Below, in pieces: positions 34,660 through 47,539 of a stretch of 64,000 nucleotides of DNA. The stretch's first letter is position 1. Every line of letters starts with the position of its first letter. This stretch comes from Gnetum montanum (lineage: Eukaryota; Streptophyta; Gnetopsida; Gnetales; Gnetaceae). The position numbers were made by a program, and so were the translations under genes. The stretch covers positions 215,605-279,604 of the forward strand of contig MNCI01006929.1 of the NCBI GenBank assembly GCA_015680685.1. The letters run 5' to 3'. Under the pieces are notes generated by a model. That model ran no database searches and had not been told where the DNA came from. It was given only the letters and a program-made list of their open reading frames with translations.

Positions 34660-36813
34660 TTGTTGTTTTCATGCTATCTATAATCACAATGAGACCATGG
34701 GTTAGCAATCATTGTGTAACTTAAAGAAATTGGAATACTTTATCTCTTAAGGATAGTTACACTTGGCTAAGTTGTGATTATGGTTTATTTGATTACTTCA
34801 ATTATCATTTTATTCATGTGTTATTATTAATAAATCATCCTAGAGGTTGTTGAAAGGGTTAACTATTGAAAAAGTTGATGTTTATATGTTATTAAGGTTA
34901 TTAACCCTTTGGGGGGAGTTAGAAAAATTTCCAAAAAATTTCATTAATTGTTCATCGAAAACCTTAAAGTTTGCAACCTCCACAATGAAGATCTTACCTT
35001 CGATAAGTGCCAAATCAAAAAACAGAGTGATTTGGACAAATAGTTAAGAAGTTATGGGCTCTGAAAAATTGTAAAACCTCTTGGTGTGTTATGAGAAAAT
35101 GACAAAAAATTCCTAAGTGCATGATGGTACATATAGTATGTAGGCATTGTGTTGATGAGGCCTAGTCAATGAGGCCTTGTTAATGCGATTAGCTACGTCG
35201 ATGAGGCCTCATCGATGTAGCCATTGGCCATCATTGACTTTGGTCAAACTTGCAAAATACAAGGAATTTTTGAATGAAATTGGGGTCAAATGAAAGTTCA
35301 AAAGGCCAATAACAGGATGAAAACATGAGAAGAGGATGTTGAAGCTCATCAATTTGGAAAAATAGAGAAAAATTGAGTTGGGGGATGAATGAAATAAAAG
35401 GCTAAGGAGCACTAAGCAGAATACTCCATGGAATATGTGAAAAATAGGATTATGGCAATGTCAGAGTTAAGGAACCTTAACTAATCAAGCCAAGAGCTAT
35501 GCAAGTGGGTTCTCCCCATAGCAGGATCATGCCCTTGTTTCCCTTGCATAACCTCAACTAAGGAGTTCATGGGCCTCATAGTCAATTTAATGATCATGAA
35601 AAGTTAAGGACCAACCAAAAAGAATCTACTCAAGAATCTGAACACATCAGACCAAGACATAGAGCATAACATAGAACACGGCAGTGAGGTGAGTTATGGC
35701 AGCATGGATGGATGATAGAGAAGGTGGAATGGAGCTCCGAATTAAAGTCATAAGAAGTTCCTTAAGGAATTTATTTTTAAAATAACTTGGAAAGATCTAA
35801 CCTCAGTCTAGACCAAAACCATCCACTTCCAGTGACTTTGCATCACCAGCCTAAGACCGATCCACCCACACGAGACATGAGAGTGCTTCCATAAGACAAC
35901 CACTATTCCATAATGAGAAGAAAAGAGAGAAGTAGGAAGTGAAAGAGGACCTTAGTTATAGGGGACTTTTAGGCATAGGTACATGTCTTTCTAGTTCCAT
36001 AACTAGTGCTTGTAGCTTGTTTATTTTTTTAAGGGATGTGCTTTGAATTCTCATCATTTTTTTTGAAATGGAAACCACACCATGCAAGGACTTATTCATT
36101 TATTGTGTCTAAGGGATGTGCTTTGAATTTTTTTTTTTTGAATTTTTGGATGGGAACCACACCATGCAAAGACTTTATTTAACTTCCTATTAATGGTTGA
36201 AATGGAATAGTAAGAAGTCCATGAAAAATACTCAAGCACTCAAGTAAGTAGAAGAGTACAAAGTGTATTAAGTCTCCTCGAAGTCACACCCTTTACAAAC
36301 CTTTCAATCCTTCCTAATTCCAGAACTACCAAGGTCACCAATTGATTAAAAGTTTCTTTAATGCAAGGGACCTCAAATTCCTAGAACAAGGAAAACCATA
36401 GAGTTTATTGAATGGGCAGATGATGTGGACTCACTGCCTATTCCATGAAAAATAAACCATGTCAAAGTCATTAGACATTAGAATTTAAAAATAAAAACTA
36501 GACACCAACAATCATAACATTAAGCACAAACCATCATTAGTAAATAGTAATAGCAGCATTATGTCCTATGATAATAAAGCAATTTTTATTAGCAAAAATA
36601 AAGGAATATCACACTTTGAACAAAACAAAACCAAGGGAAATATATAAGAAAATGTAAAATAGTCAAGAAAAGTTCAAATGTACGAACAATGGGATAAAAT
36701 TAGAAAAATTTGAAAATCCAAAAATGTGTAAAATAAATAACTTGTCAAATAAAAAATATGAAAAATAAAAAAATTAGAAAAACTAAGAAGCCATATGGAT
36801 TATTAGCATAAAA
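34660..36813 (-). other. E2 noncoding region between ORF3 and integrase
   Basis: No coding potential is visible on the element strand. Parts near 35500-36800 resemble the noncoding region of E1 (11390-12480) and E3 (54240-54900). Confidence 0.6.
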
Positions 36814-36838
36814 GGCCATCTCCCCCATGACTTAGTTG
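36814..36838 (-). promoter_or_regulatory. E2 internal PPT-like motif
   Basis: On the minus strand aagtcatgggggagatggcc lies just beyond the integrase end. The same block occurs at the equivalent place in E1, E3 and E4. Confidence 0.5.
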
Positions 36839-36879
36839 AAAGGAGGAGATCCAAAAAATAGAATGTGGTTGTCCATTCA

Positions 36880-39800
36880 TTGAGGCAATAGTTGCACTAG
36901 CCTATCTTGGCTCTAGGAAAGGTTTTACTTGTTGGATGTTGACCAACTACTTTTTATTTGGAATTTTAGGTTTGTAGATTAACATGGCCCTAGAGGGAAT
37001 GGTTTGATTAATTATATAAGGTCCTTTCCACAATTTTTGGAATTTTTCCTTCTGAGGTACATGTGTGGGGTTTTAATAGAGAACCTTATCTCCTAGTTGA
37101 TGTTTTACTTTCTTGATTTTGAGATCATGACGTTGCCTACTGAATGCCTTATTCACCTCATTGAAGGATAGGGCCACTAATTGATTTCCATCTAGCACAT
37201 TCAAGTTGATCAATCTTCCTTTTTGTGCTAGACTAATGTCAAGATTTAGATCATAGGCTATTGACAGGGTACAAAACTTGGACTAGATTGGAAGCATTGG
37301 AAGTTTTCTGTATACCAAGTCATAGGAAGAATAGCCAATAGGAAGTTTCCATGTTGAATGATAAGCCCAGAGGGCATTGCTAAGTTTTGTACTCCAATCT
37401 TTCCTATATTTGCTAATGGTCCATGTTAGTATTTTTGTGATATCTCGGTTGGTTACCTTTTCTTGATCATTGGCTTAGGGATGGTAGGGTGTTGTCAAAT
37501 TATGCTCTACCCCTAAGAATTGCATTAATTTTCTAAAATTGGCACCTATGAAATGAGTTCCATTATCATAAATTACTGAACGTGGTACCCCAAACCTATT
37601 TACTATATTTTGTTGTATAAATATAGTAGTAGTGGATGATGTATAATCAATAAAGGTTGCTTCTTTTGCCCATATTATGTAGTGATCAACTGCTACGATA
37701 ATATATGTATTTCCATTGGACATGGATGTGATGGGATCCATGAAGTCAATGGCCCATATATCAAAATTTTTCAGTAGTTGAATCCACTATTGAAGACCTT
37801 TCATGTGAGTGATTATCCCCCCATCTTGTTGACAATGTTCACTAGACTTGATGAACTATTGGGCATCCCTAAAGATTGTAGGACAATTGTATCCTATCAT
37901 TAGGATTTTTATGGCCATGTCTCTCCCTACATAGTGGCCTCTGCAAGGCCCTTCATGAGCATCTTGGAGAACATAGAGTTGATCTTCATTAAGGACACAC
38001 CAATGAATCAAGCCATTTGCACATACCTCATAAAGGTTTTTGTTGATTTCCATAAAGTATTTGGCCTGATAAAGAAATTTTTGCTTCTATCTAAAGTCAA
38101 GATCCTATGGCATCTCCTAAGTGAGAAGATAAGTGAGGATGCCATTGTACCATGTTGTTTCTACAAGTGTTTGTTCATTTATTACTCCTGTAAAGAGGAG
38201 TTTGTTTAGAAACTGATTAGAGAGAAAGTTATCCTCCTCTTTATTATCCCATCTTAAATAAGAGAGGTGGTCAACAACCACATTCTCAATCCCTCTTCGA
38301 TCTACCATCATGAAATTGAATTCCTACAAGATCCCAAGCCATTGTATGACACGAGAGCTCATTGTTTGCTTATTCATGAGGAATCAGATTATATTGTGGT
38401 CTGTATGCATAAATATTTTGTAGCTAAGCACATAGTACCTAAAATTTTATAGAGTGTACACCACTATCATTAGTCCTTTCTCAGTGGTGGTGTAATCTAA
38501 TTGTGCTCTCATAATGCTTCAACTTGCACAGTGGATGTAGTATGGACGTTTCTTATTGTCCATCTACATGAGCATTGCTCCCAAGGTGTAGTTAGATGCA
38601 TCCATCATTATGTGGAAAGAATTGAACTAGTCTAGTGATCATAGAATTGGTGTTTCTAGGAGTTTCTCTTTTAACTATTGGAATGCATGTTCACATTCCA
38701 TGGTCTAGATGAAAGGTGCATCTTTCTTTATAAGCTCTACTAATGATTTGGCAATATTAGAGAAATTCTCTATGAATCGTTGATATAGCCAATGTGTCTA
38801 AGGGATGATTTGACATCTTTAATTATCTCTAGTTAACATGTAATTCCTTAGATGACCCTTATCTTTTCTAGATCTACCTCAATCCCTACTTGAGTGGTTC
38901 TATGCCCTAGTACAATGCCTTCTTGGACCATGAGATGGCTATAGATTTGTTTCAATACATCTCTTCAGTACTTGCTCAAGTCGGTCCAAGGCTTGCTCAA
39001 ATGTAGCTCTATAGTTGGAAAAGCCATCCATGAAGACTTCAATACCACTACCGATCTACTATTGAATGATACTGAGGACCAAGTGTTGAAATGTTGTAGG
39101 GGCATTGCATTGACCAAATGGCATCTTACAATATGCAAAAGTCCCCTAGGGACTTGTGAATATTGTCTTGGCCTGATATTTTGGTGCAATTTGGATTTGG
39201 CTATAGCCATTATAACCATCCAAGAAGCCATAATAACAATGCTTGAATATGGTGTCCAACACTTGATCCACAAATGGAAATGAAAAATGATCTTTAAACA
39301 TTGCCATATTCAATAGCCTGAAGTTGATATAGACCCATCACTTTCCATCCTTCTTTGGCACAATTACAAGTGGGATAACCCACTCATTATCTATAATGGA
39401 ATAGATGAACCCCACCTTGAGGGGTTATCAATTTCCTCCTTGACAATCTGCTTCAATTTTGGGTTTAGCTACCTTTGTAGCTATCTTCTAGGCTTCATGG
39501 CTAGGTCAATGTAAATGCAATGCTGGCATATCCTTAGATTGATTCCTGTTAGCTCAGGATATGACCAAGTAAAGGTTGTTGACCATTTTTTAACTACCTT
39601 CAACAACTTTTCTTTTTGTTTAGGAGCAAGTTTGACATTAATTTTGACCAGTTTTCCATTGTTTAAAAATGCATATTCCATGTTGGCTGCTAAAGTTTTT
39701 AGCTCTAGATTCTTCTACTTAAAGTTATTAGGGATTTTCAACTCTCCCTAACAACTATCATCATCTTCATCAGAGAATTTGGAATGAACTAATTCAATTT

Positions 39801-40420
39801 TGTCCATGTCTTCAACATAAAAACCTATTAAGCTCTTAGTTGGTTCCATGCATAATGTGCTGCTATCTAAATTAACTATCATCCACTAGGTGTCCTCTTA
39901 CTTTGTGGCTGCTACGTACAAAAGCCTTTGAATATTTATTTCTTGTGCACATTGATTGCATGCTTTAATGTATGTACTATTGATGGACCAAATCTTTTGC
40001 ATGTAATTGCACCCATTATCACTGTATGTGATGCATAGAATACACTTCTTCTCTATCTTGCCTAATTCATTTTCTTTGGATATTTCTAGAGATAGGTCCC
40101 TTATGCCCATACGCGTGTCAATCGTGCTTAACCAAGCTTTTCCCATAACGATGGGAAGTCACTTTTTCAGTTGTCAACCTTGATCACTACAAAATTAGTA
40201 GCATAGGACCACCCATAAACTATGGGCACAATGTTCTCTACTAATTCTAGAGTAATAATAATTGAGTGATTTGCCAATTCTAGATGGATGTTGCTCTTTT
40301 TAAGAGGTGGTAGGTTCTAAGCCTTATACATGTCATGGGAGATGAGATTAACTCCAAAGCCAAAGTCAAGAAGAGCTTTACATGGCTCATGTCTAGCAAT
40401 CTATAGGTAAATAAGTGGAC
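36880..40420 (-). pseudogene. E2 pol: PR-RT-RH-INT, degenerate
   Basis: Protease is at about 39898-40400 (KAWLSTIDTRMGIRDLSLEI after an eroded active site). RT is at about 38650-39480, with PFVDQVLDTIF, KTIFTSPWGTFAYCKMPFG and EVFMDGFSNYRATF; the last replaces the catalytic Met-Asp-Asp by Met-Asp-Gly (39023-39028). RNase H is at about 38120-38590 (MMDASNYTLGAML; AQLDYTTTEKGLM; HTDHNII). Integrase is at about 37000-38060, with a zinc-finger region (DAHEGPCRGHYVG), VAVDHYIIWAKEATF and VIYDNGTHFIGANF. Domain order RT-RH-INT after PR is that of Ty3/gypsy. Confidence 0.8.
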
Positions 40421-40599
40421 TTCCTAGATCAAATATTTTCATAGGAATATTGTCAACCTTGATCTAGTCAAAAATAATATGAGTTAGCATCACAATGCAA
40501 ATTTGAGGTGGCACTTGATTTAAAGGGCACTTGAAGGTATTTGATGCAAAGGATGAGTGTTTTGCAGATGTAGGATGATTAGCTAGACTAGGTTATGAG

Positions 40600-42947
40600 G
40601 GTTAAGGAGGACTACTGGCTCAAAATAAAGGTATTTTTCTAGATCAATTCTCTAAACCACTCGACTAGAAAGCCAATTGCAAATGTATAGCTCTTGTAGT
40701 GTTTTTTTGTTCTGGCTATGGAGGAATCTCATCCTGCATAGATGGAGTAGGAGGTAACTAGGTTGAAGGTGGAGGTATGTGTGTAGATAGATGTAGAGGA
40801 TGATATGGATATTGGTTCTCCCCTCTAGTTGATGGTGAATATGTTCGATGGTACTCTGGAGGATAATAGTAATGCTGAAATGTGGTATGACTTGCAAAAC
40901 TTTTTGGAGAGATAGGTTGCTGAACATAGAACCCATATAAATATGGTTGCCTATAAGGGTACTGCTACCTTGGTAGTGGCATTCCCCATGATTTTGGTTG
41001 GTGGAATTGTTGGAATTGTTCATAAGGTTGTGGAGAATCTCCACTTGGATAGTAAGCTTGTTGTTGGTGGTGGAACTAGCTTGGATTACCTTGAGGATAA
41101 GGCAATCATCTAGGTGCTTACCTACATGCTAATCAAGGATTCAATGCATACACTTTGGACTCTTGTAAGTGTGACACCATAGGGAAACACCCCTTTGGAT
41201 GTCCATATTAGTAGATTTCACAATCAGTTTCATCATTAGAGTCGGTTTCCACAACTTCCTCTATAGCAACAACTTTGCCCATACCTCTTTGGTAGGCACG
41301 TTCAGCTTCTTTTCGCCTCCTACAATTATGATCATTATTTTTTCTTTGGATTCTTCAGTGATCTTCATTGTAGTTTGAAATTTTTTCATCTAAAGAATCC
41401 CATAATTTATCAACCTTTTTCGAAATGTTAGAAATAGATTTTTGGATGGGCAAGGTTTTCCTACTCACCACTTCATTAAGTGGTGACTCCTTGTCATAAA
41501 ATTAGACCTCCCATTTCTTGATGGAAGGGTCCCTATTATACTCTTCCACACTTTTCCTTTTTCATAGCTCACTTTCTTCTTTTACTACTTGCTTAATTAG
41601 CCTTAGATTTGATGAGCTTTCAATTTAGATAATATTCCTTGGGCATACATCCCAAGGGTTCTTCTAGTTCTTTCTTTGAGCCCATGTATGATGTGGTGAT
41701 GTTGTTCCCTCTAAGAATAACCATGACTAGGACATCAGTGTAAGAGTGAATAGTATCTATCCATGGCAACATCCCAGGTTTCATGTATTCCCTATTTCTA
41801 GCCTTGGATTTTCCTTCTCAGATTAGACACTTTAGACTATGTTTGATATTTATCATTGGATAGCTCCAACATGATACTCCATTTGCAAATAGATTCTGGT
41901 TCCAAGGACCAGTACCAACTCTCAAGTTCCTTGATGAGCGTCTTGGGGAAGAGGTTGCATTTCTACAATTCATTTTCTATATTTTGTAAGACACAAGCAT
42001 TGTGAAAAGCTTGTAGATGTATCTGTGGATCAGAGTTGTATCCCCCCTCAAATCTTGGGATATTATTCATGTTTAAGCACTTGATCATACTATCCTTCAT
42101 ACGCTTAGTTGGAACTTTTACTACATTTGCAATGTTGAGCATGCTTTGAGTTGCTAATAGAGGTTCATCATCATCATTGCATTGATGACGCCGATGATGG
42201 TTTTGGCCACGCCTTCAATCTTGGTGGCCTTTATGGTCATTGTTGTCTCATTGATCACCTTCATCATCATTATTTTGATGATGACTTCCATGAGAATTGT
42301 CAGATAAAGAGGAATGTTTGGAATTGGATGAAGAGAAAGGTGGACCACCACCACCACCATAGTGTTTGCCACCACTTTTTCACTTATTATAGCCATCATT
42401 CTTAGCCCTTGTTGTTGTAATACTTACCTGAGTCCTTACCTTGATTGTTACTTTTTCCTAAATCTAGTTTATGAATCGTTGATTGCAGATCTAGGGTCAC
42501 ACCCTTATCACTAGTATTAGGGGATGGAGAATCTTCATGTTGAGAGCCTTTAGGAGAAGGATCCTCATTGTCATCTTGATTTAGTAGGAACAAGGGATTA
42601 CTAAAGTGTTTTCCCTTTGTAAACTCATGATGATTTTCCTAGTGTTGATCTCTCCTATGTTGTGTTTCACTGGGATGATAATTTTGAGTGTCATAACCAT
42701 CCATAACATAGTCTTCATGAATATTTGAGATTCCAAACTTCTTAAGAGTTTTAAGTAGCATCCTAGGTATAGATAAAAAAGGAGGAAAAACAATTTTGCT
42801 CTCCATATCATGCCATCATAGCTACTCATCCTGATCTAGGATGAAGGTGAAGTCTAGAACATAGTCATTGAAATGAGTATATACCACTTTGCACTCCTAT
42901 GGGATTGGTGGTTTGAAATCTTTTTGCTTATGGGAAGAAGAAGACAT
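40600..42947 (-). pseudogene. E2 gag, degenerate
   Basis: The start ATG is at 42947 (MSSSSHK), homologous to the E1 gag. FTFILDQDE, then SKIVFPPFLSIPRMLLKTL, lie in the N-terminal part; the Pro/Gln-rich C-terminal region is near 40650-41040. Stops and small indels are frequent. The His-rich plus-strand frame at 42151-42405 is an antisense shadow of it. Confidence 0.7.
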
Positions 42948-43080
42948 TATACAGTATGAAATAAAATGTCAATGTGCTTTTATAATTATATATATATAGT
43001 GATAATAATATTGACCTTGAGGTTCATACAATAATATTAATCGTATTTACTACACCTAGATAGCACATGTTTCAACAAAC

Positions 43081-43103
43081 AAAGTCCTTGGCAATGGTAC
43101 CAA
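43081..43103 (-). promoter_or_regulatory. E2 primer-binding site, tRNA-Asp type
   Basis: On the minus strand tggtaccattgccaagga follows the 5' LTR after a single base. It matches the Athila-type tRNA-Asp PBS at about 14 of 18 positions. Confidence 0.75.
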
Positions 43104-43979
43104 TGATGAGCAGTGAGGTACCCCTACACCCAACCATACAAAGCATTCAAGCATAATTCGGTCTAATTTTGTGGACTTTATCATTTCTAGTGCACTAGTC
43201 TTCTAGGAAGTGAATCTTTTCATAAGGTCAATCATTGTCTTCCCAATTACACTTGTGATGTACACTGGTTAAGTGTAATTGAGGCATCTGATTTTTATCA
43301 TTTTGTATTTTTATGGTTTGATGTTTGAATGGAGATAAAAGTGATTAGATTAACTAATTTAAACTAACTTATTAACTATCATTTAACTGGTCCTAACATA
43401 AGCATTCATTTCTAGTTTTCGTACACATCCTAAACCCACGTATTTGCTACTAGGTGACCAAACACTACACTATTGGGCATACCAAGCAATAATGCTATAG
43501 GGATTACCAAGTGAATACATGTTACACTCAAAGCGGTTGTACTTATGTGTGTAATCTACCTTGCTTAATTGCTTCATTAACTTAATTATTAGAAACATTT
43601 AATAAATAATTGAAAGCATTAAATAAATAATTGAAAATATTAAATGCATAAACAAAATATTTAATCTATCCAAAGTGCTAAAACGTTTATTAGAAAGCTC
43701 TTCTTTATTTCTGTACACACTATTATGCTCAGGTAAAACAATGCTCAAATAAAGATCTGTACACTCAATGACTCCTACTATGAGCACTTAGGAGGAAAAT
43801 TCTAACTTTTAAATAGAAAAACTATAAGATCTTCACTCCAAATACTATCTCTCATGACATAAATGTGGCTACTAGGCATGTATTTATAGTCTAAAATATA
43901 CACTACATTGATGGGGCTCGTCAACGAGGCCACGTTGATGAGGCCTTGTCGACACAACCAACTAAACTTTGACTCATCA
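43104..43979 (-). repeat. E2 5' LTR
   Basis: 876 bp, bordered by the PBS on one side and the cctag duplication on the other. Confidence 0.9.
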
Positions 43980-44138
43980 CCTAGAAATCCTTATCAAACA
44001 ATGGGATAACCACTTAAGCTATGTCTCTAAGATATATAAGTATCGTGGGAAAATAATCATTAAAACTAAGTTCATCTAATGCATTCTAATAAAAATATAA
44101 GAGAGGGTGCAAGGAAATGACTATAAGCATACTCCAAC

Positions 44139-44213
44139 AATGAGGTGTTAGGCTAGTGGTATAGGTCTTAGCCTAGTAATCCTAGGTTACAAGTTTGATT
44201 CTACTATGTAGTA
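44139..44213 (+). repeat. tRNA-derived SINE-like module
   Basis: gaggtgttaggctagtggtat resembles a SINE head with a Pol III A box (ttaggctagtggt, about 44148-44160). It is followed at tRNA-like spacing by a B-box-like agtttgattct (44192-44202, 7 of 10 informative positions). Clover-leaf folding was not tested. Related pieces lie at 44350-44417 (minus) and 44644-44692 (plus). Confidence 0.45.
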
Positions 44214-44349
44214 CTAATTTATAAACCTTCTATAAATTTTGGGATGTAGCTATGTTTCACTTATTTCAAGTTCCAACACCTTAACTATAAGTACACCCCA
44301 AGACATCTAGATATTAGGATATATTAGAAGAATTAAAAACAAATATAAT

Positions 44350-44417
44350 AATGCCTCGACTATTACTTGAAGTCACAACCTCTTGCCTAACAATATAATA
44401 AGCTAACCACTTAATTC
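44350..44417 (-). repeat. SINE-like module, inverse orientation
   Basis: On the minus strand the order aagtggttagc (A-box-like) then gaggttgtgacttcaag (B-box-like) matches a tRNA-derived SINE head. Confidence 0.35.
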
Positions 44418-44643
44418 ATTTATAATTGACATGTCGCCAAAATATACATAAACATTTTTACTAGATTTCATTACATAATTTAAATTATTGACCAGAAAAA
44501 ATTAATATAAAAATAATGTATAAAATTATAAAAGTATTTAAAAATATTGTAGATTAATAAAAAATATAAAAGCTTTATTGGAATTTTTGGGAAATGATTT
44601 TAAAACCTAAACATATTTTTGACTATTTACTCCAAAACAACAA

Positions 44644-44692
44644 TGAGGTGTTAGGCTAATGACAAGGCTCTTGACTTGGAAGCATGCATACC
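44644..44692 (+). repeat. Truncated SINE-like head
   Basis: Repeats caatgaggtgttaggcta from 44138 and then diverges; only the A-box side is present. Confidence 0.35.
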
Positions 44693-46011
44693 CCATCCTA
44701 ATACATATAGAAAACTTAATACTTTAATAGATATTAGTATATAAAATAAGTATACTAATGTATGATTCAATATGATATTAAAGATAAAATTCAAGCAACA
44801 GCTTGCACTAAACTCTAGTAAAGTGAAAACATTTTGGATTTCTAGGTGGAGCATCCAAACATCAACTTTAATAGGGGTTACCATTTTTAGGATCAACACA
44901 AGGGTGGTGATGGTATCAACATTTTTTACAATGATGAGGATGAAAACCCTCATTCCTCACTATCCACAAAACTCTTTCATTACTTCATCATACAACCACA
45001 AAGCCTAATCCTTCAATACACTAATCTTATCAACTTCACTACATTTTTCATGCACGTGCTTCAAACAATGTACCCTACTACTCCCACTTTCATAGCTTCA
45101 ACTATCATTGTTCCACTTGCATATACTTTGCCACTAGCATATAGCTTATTCGCACACATAACAGCAGTTAACCCAACACCTCAATTATAGCTTCAAAATC
45201 ATAATCAACAATCAAACCTATTCCAACCATCATTCTTTACACCACTAATTTAATAGCCACATGTTTCACTCTTATTTCTTCTTCCTTCTCAACCTTTCTC
45301 CCAATATAATGTTTCATATCCTGCTTCCATACCTATTTTTACACCTCCATAGCTAGCTTTGCCTATTTACAATCTAATCTTAGGTAACCTAGTCATGTGA
45401 TCCATTTCTATTGTCTCATCTAAACTAATGCTCCTACTCAAAGACCTATTATCTAGGTTACAAGCTAATGAGGATCAAACATGAAAAGTCATAATGTTAC
45501 ATGGCGAAAGTCCTATAGTTTTCTTTATCCATATTCTTGTTGGATCCATTAGATAATTGATTCTGCTTGCTCAGGTTCCTAAGGAAGCCTATTTTCCTAA
45601 CTTTATCAAATAAAATGGGTAATATACTTCCATAAACTATGTTATCATATTTCGTAATGAATTCATGTTATTGGCAAGCTACCCCACACCATTTGTGAAG
45701 TTTCTCAAATTTTATGATAGGCAATGCACTTGAATTGTATAAGATCCTTCCACATGGGTTTATCACCTTTTTAGAGCAACTATTCATAGCTTTTTTGAAG
45801 AAGTTCAAATACAACATAAGAAAATGCAACGTACTATAGAAACTCTTAACCATTAAATAGACTTCCACTAAGTCTATCTCTAAGTTTATCTTCCAATGGA
45901 CTTCAAAAATAATGGAACTTATTCATCCTTTTCTTGATGATGAATTGTTGAACATTTTTGAGGTAGTTATCAATAATTATATCAAAGGAAAGATTCTCTA
46001 TCCTAGGTCTT
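44693..46011 (+). pseudogene. Coding-like relic of an unassigned retroelement
   Basis: A plus-strand frame from about 45058 (MYPTTPTFIASTIIV) runs through Pro/Gln/Phe-rich sequence (LFLLPSQPFSQYNVSYPA) to a Leu-rich part (LLLKDLLSRLQANEDQT) near 45470, with several stops. The style resembles the C-terminal part of a gag or a gag spacer, but no diagnostic motif was found. It ends at the 5' LTR of E4 (46012). Confidence 0.3.
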
Positions 46012-46593
46012 TGATAAAGTCAATTTGTCATTAGTAATGATATTGTAAAAATGATGTTGTAATTACAATATCATTGCATATGCTACATCATCGTTGATAC
46101 AATATCTTGGGATGTATGCAACCCTATAAATATAACACTTATTTGCACAATCCACATAACTTTCATTCCATAGTAACTAGGCTCGAATTTAGACTTAGTG
46201 ATTAGAAGTGTGAATGCCCGTAATGTGGAGGAACATAGTGAACAAAATCTTTGTTCAAGCAGTTTATACTTGAATACAAATTGGGAATGGAAATAAAGAT
46301 CAAGCTATTTTTCATCATTGTAGCATTCTCCTTGTTTATTGTCTTCACTTAGCATGATATTTATTGTATTCTTAGTTAATGTTTTACTTTTCCATGTACT
46401 TAAATGTTATTGTTATTAGTAAGCAAAATGAGTATGATTGGTCTTGAGTGCTTAAGTGTAATTACTTGGTAAACCTAGTAGTTTTATTGCTTGGTATGCC
46501 CAATAGCGTAATGCATGGTATTTGAGTAGTGGTTACACAAAGCCCAAGGTGTTTACAAAAGATCAGAAACAGATGCTTATCTTCATAGACTAT
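46012..46593 (+). repeat. E4 5' LTR, first part
   Basis: The U3 has a perfect 12-bp inverted repeat (aatgatattgta, 46036-46047, and tacaatatcatt, 46064-46075) and a TATA box near 46130. The equivalent stem in the 3' LTR is gatatcac/gtgatatc (63853-63860, 63879-63886). Confidence 0.8.
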
Positions 46594-47379
46594 TAATAAA
46601 GCACATTTCTTTGTTTGCTTCGACATTGGGTATCCAACATTGGAGCCCAGATGCAACATCTGAAGTTAGGAGGTATACACCAACCTATAAATATAGTGCT
46701 TAGGCTCACAATATTCATATAGTTTTTTAGTCAAAGTAGTGAAACTCTTGCAATTTGTTTTCTCTAGAGTTAGAATATTTTTTAAGTGCCTGCAGTAGGA
46801 GTCTAAGTGTGTATAGATCTTTGTTCAAACACTGATGTACCTGAGTGTAGCAATGTGATGGGAATAAAAATGAACTCTTTTAATACTCCTTGCAGCACTG
46901 AGAATAGATTAATGTTTTCTTTAATGCACTTTACTTTTATGCACTTTATTTTAATGCATTTGAATCAAGCAATTAATTTCTAGTTGTTAATGAACACAAG
47001 CACGACCACTTCAAGCATACATATAATGCTTGATAACCCAGCAATGCTTAACATTTGGTAACCCAGCAACATTATATGTGTTTAGGATGTGTCTAGAAAA
47101 GTGGGATGGGTACTTGTGTTAGGCTAGCTAGGTAGTAGATAAATTAGATCTTAAATTACTCTACCTTCCATTATTGTTGTAGGTGATCAAACTTATAAAA
47201 CATAAAATTATAATATTTACAAGTGTTATTGGGAAGATAATGAACATTCTCAATGCCATTTCACTTCCTAGAGGAACTAATGCACTAGACAACTATAGGT
47301 CCATGGAATTCAACTGGATTACATGTGAACGCCTTAGTGAGTCATATGGTTGGATGTAGGGGTACCTTGCCACTTATCA
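46594..47379 (+). repeat. E3 5' LTR
   Basis: TATA box ctataaatatagtgc near 46684; ends with the shared terminal block and is followed by the PBS. Confidence 0.85.
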
Positions 47380-47380
47380 T

Positions 47381-47398
47381 TGGTGTCGTTGCTAGTGA
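47381..47398 (+). promoter_or_regulatory. E3 primer-binding site, tRNA-Asp type
   Basis: tggtgtcgttgctagtga compared with the Athila-type tggcgccgttgccgggga: 13 of 18 positions match. Confidence 0.7.
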
Positions 47399-47539
47399 GC
47401 TTTTGGTTATTTCATGCACTATCTAGGACTTAGTAAAAATTATTCAAATCATTGAAAAAAACCTTAGAGTCACATCACATATTAAGATTACTATGAAAAA
47501 TTTAAGAAGCACACTATTATTTTTTATTTTCTAAATCTC

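Larger units (their letters stand above)
30744..43979 (-). mobile_element. Athila-type Ty3/gypsy element E2 with extra ORF3
   Basis: A 13.2-kb element flanked by a perfect 5-bp duplication, cctag (30739-30743 and 43980-43984). LTRs are 30744-31666 (923 bp) and 43104-43979 (876 bp) and are more diverged than those of E1. Minus-strand order: 5' LTR, tRNA-Asp-like PBS, gag, protease, RT, RNase H, integrase, an internal PPT-like motif, a 2.1-kb noncoding stretch, ORF3, the PPT and the 3' LTR. All coding parts are broken by stops, and the RT catalytic motif is mutated, so the element cannot move by itself. Confidence 0.92.

Noticed and set aside
38965-39283. Two opposite open frames of about 100 codons
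   Set aside because: Both are out of frame with, or antisense to, the E2 reverse transcriptase, whose motifs are clear in the correct frame.
42151-42405. His-rich plus-strand frame, possible metal-binding protein
   Set aside because: It is antisense to the degenerate E2 gag and its histidines come from a cat/atg-rich stretch.
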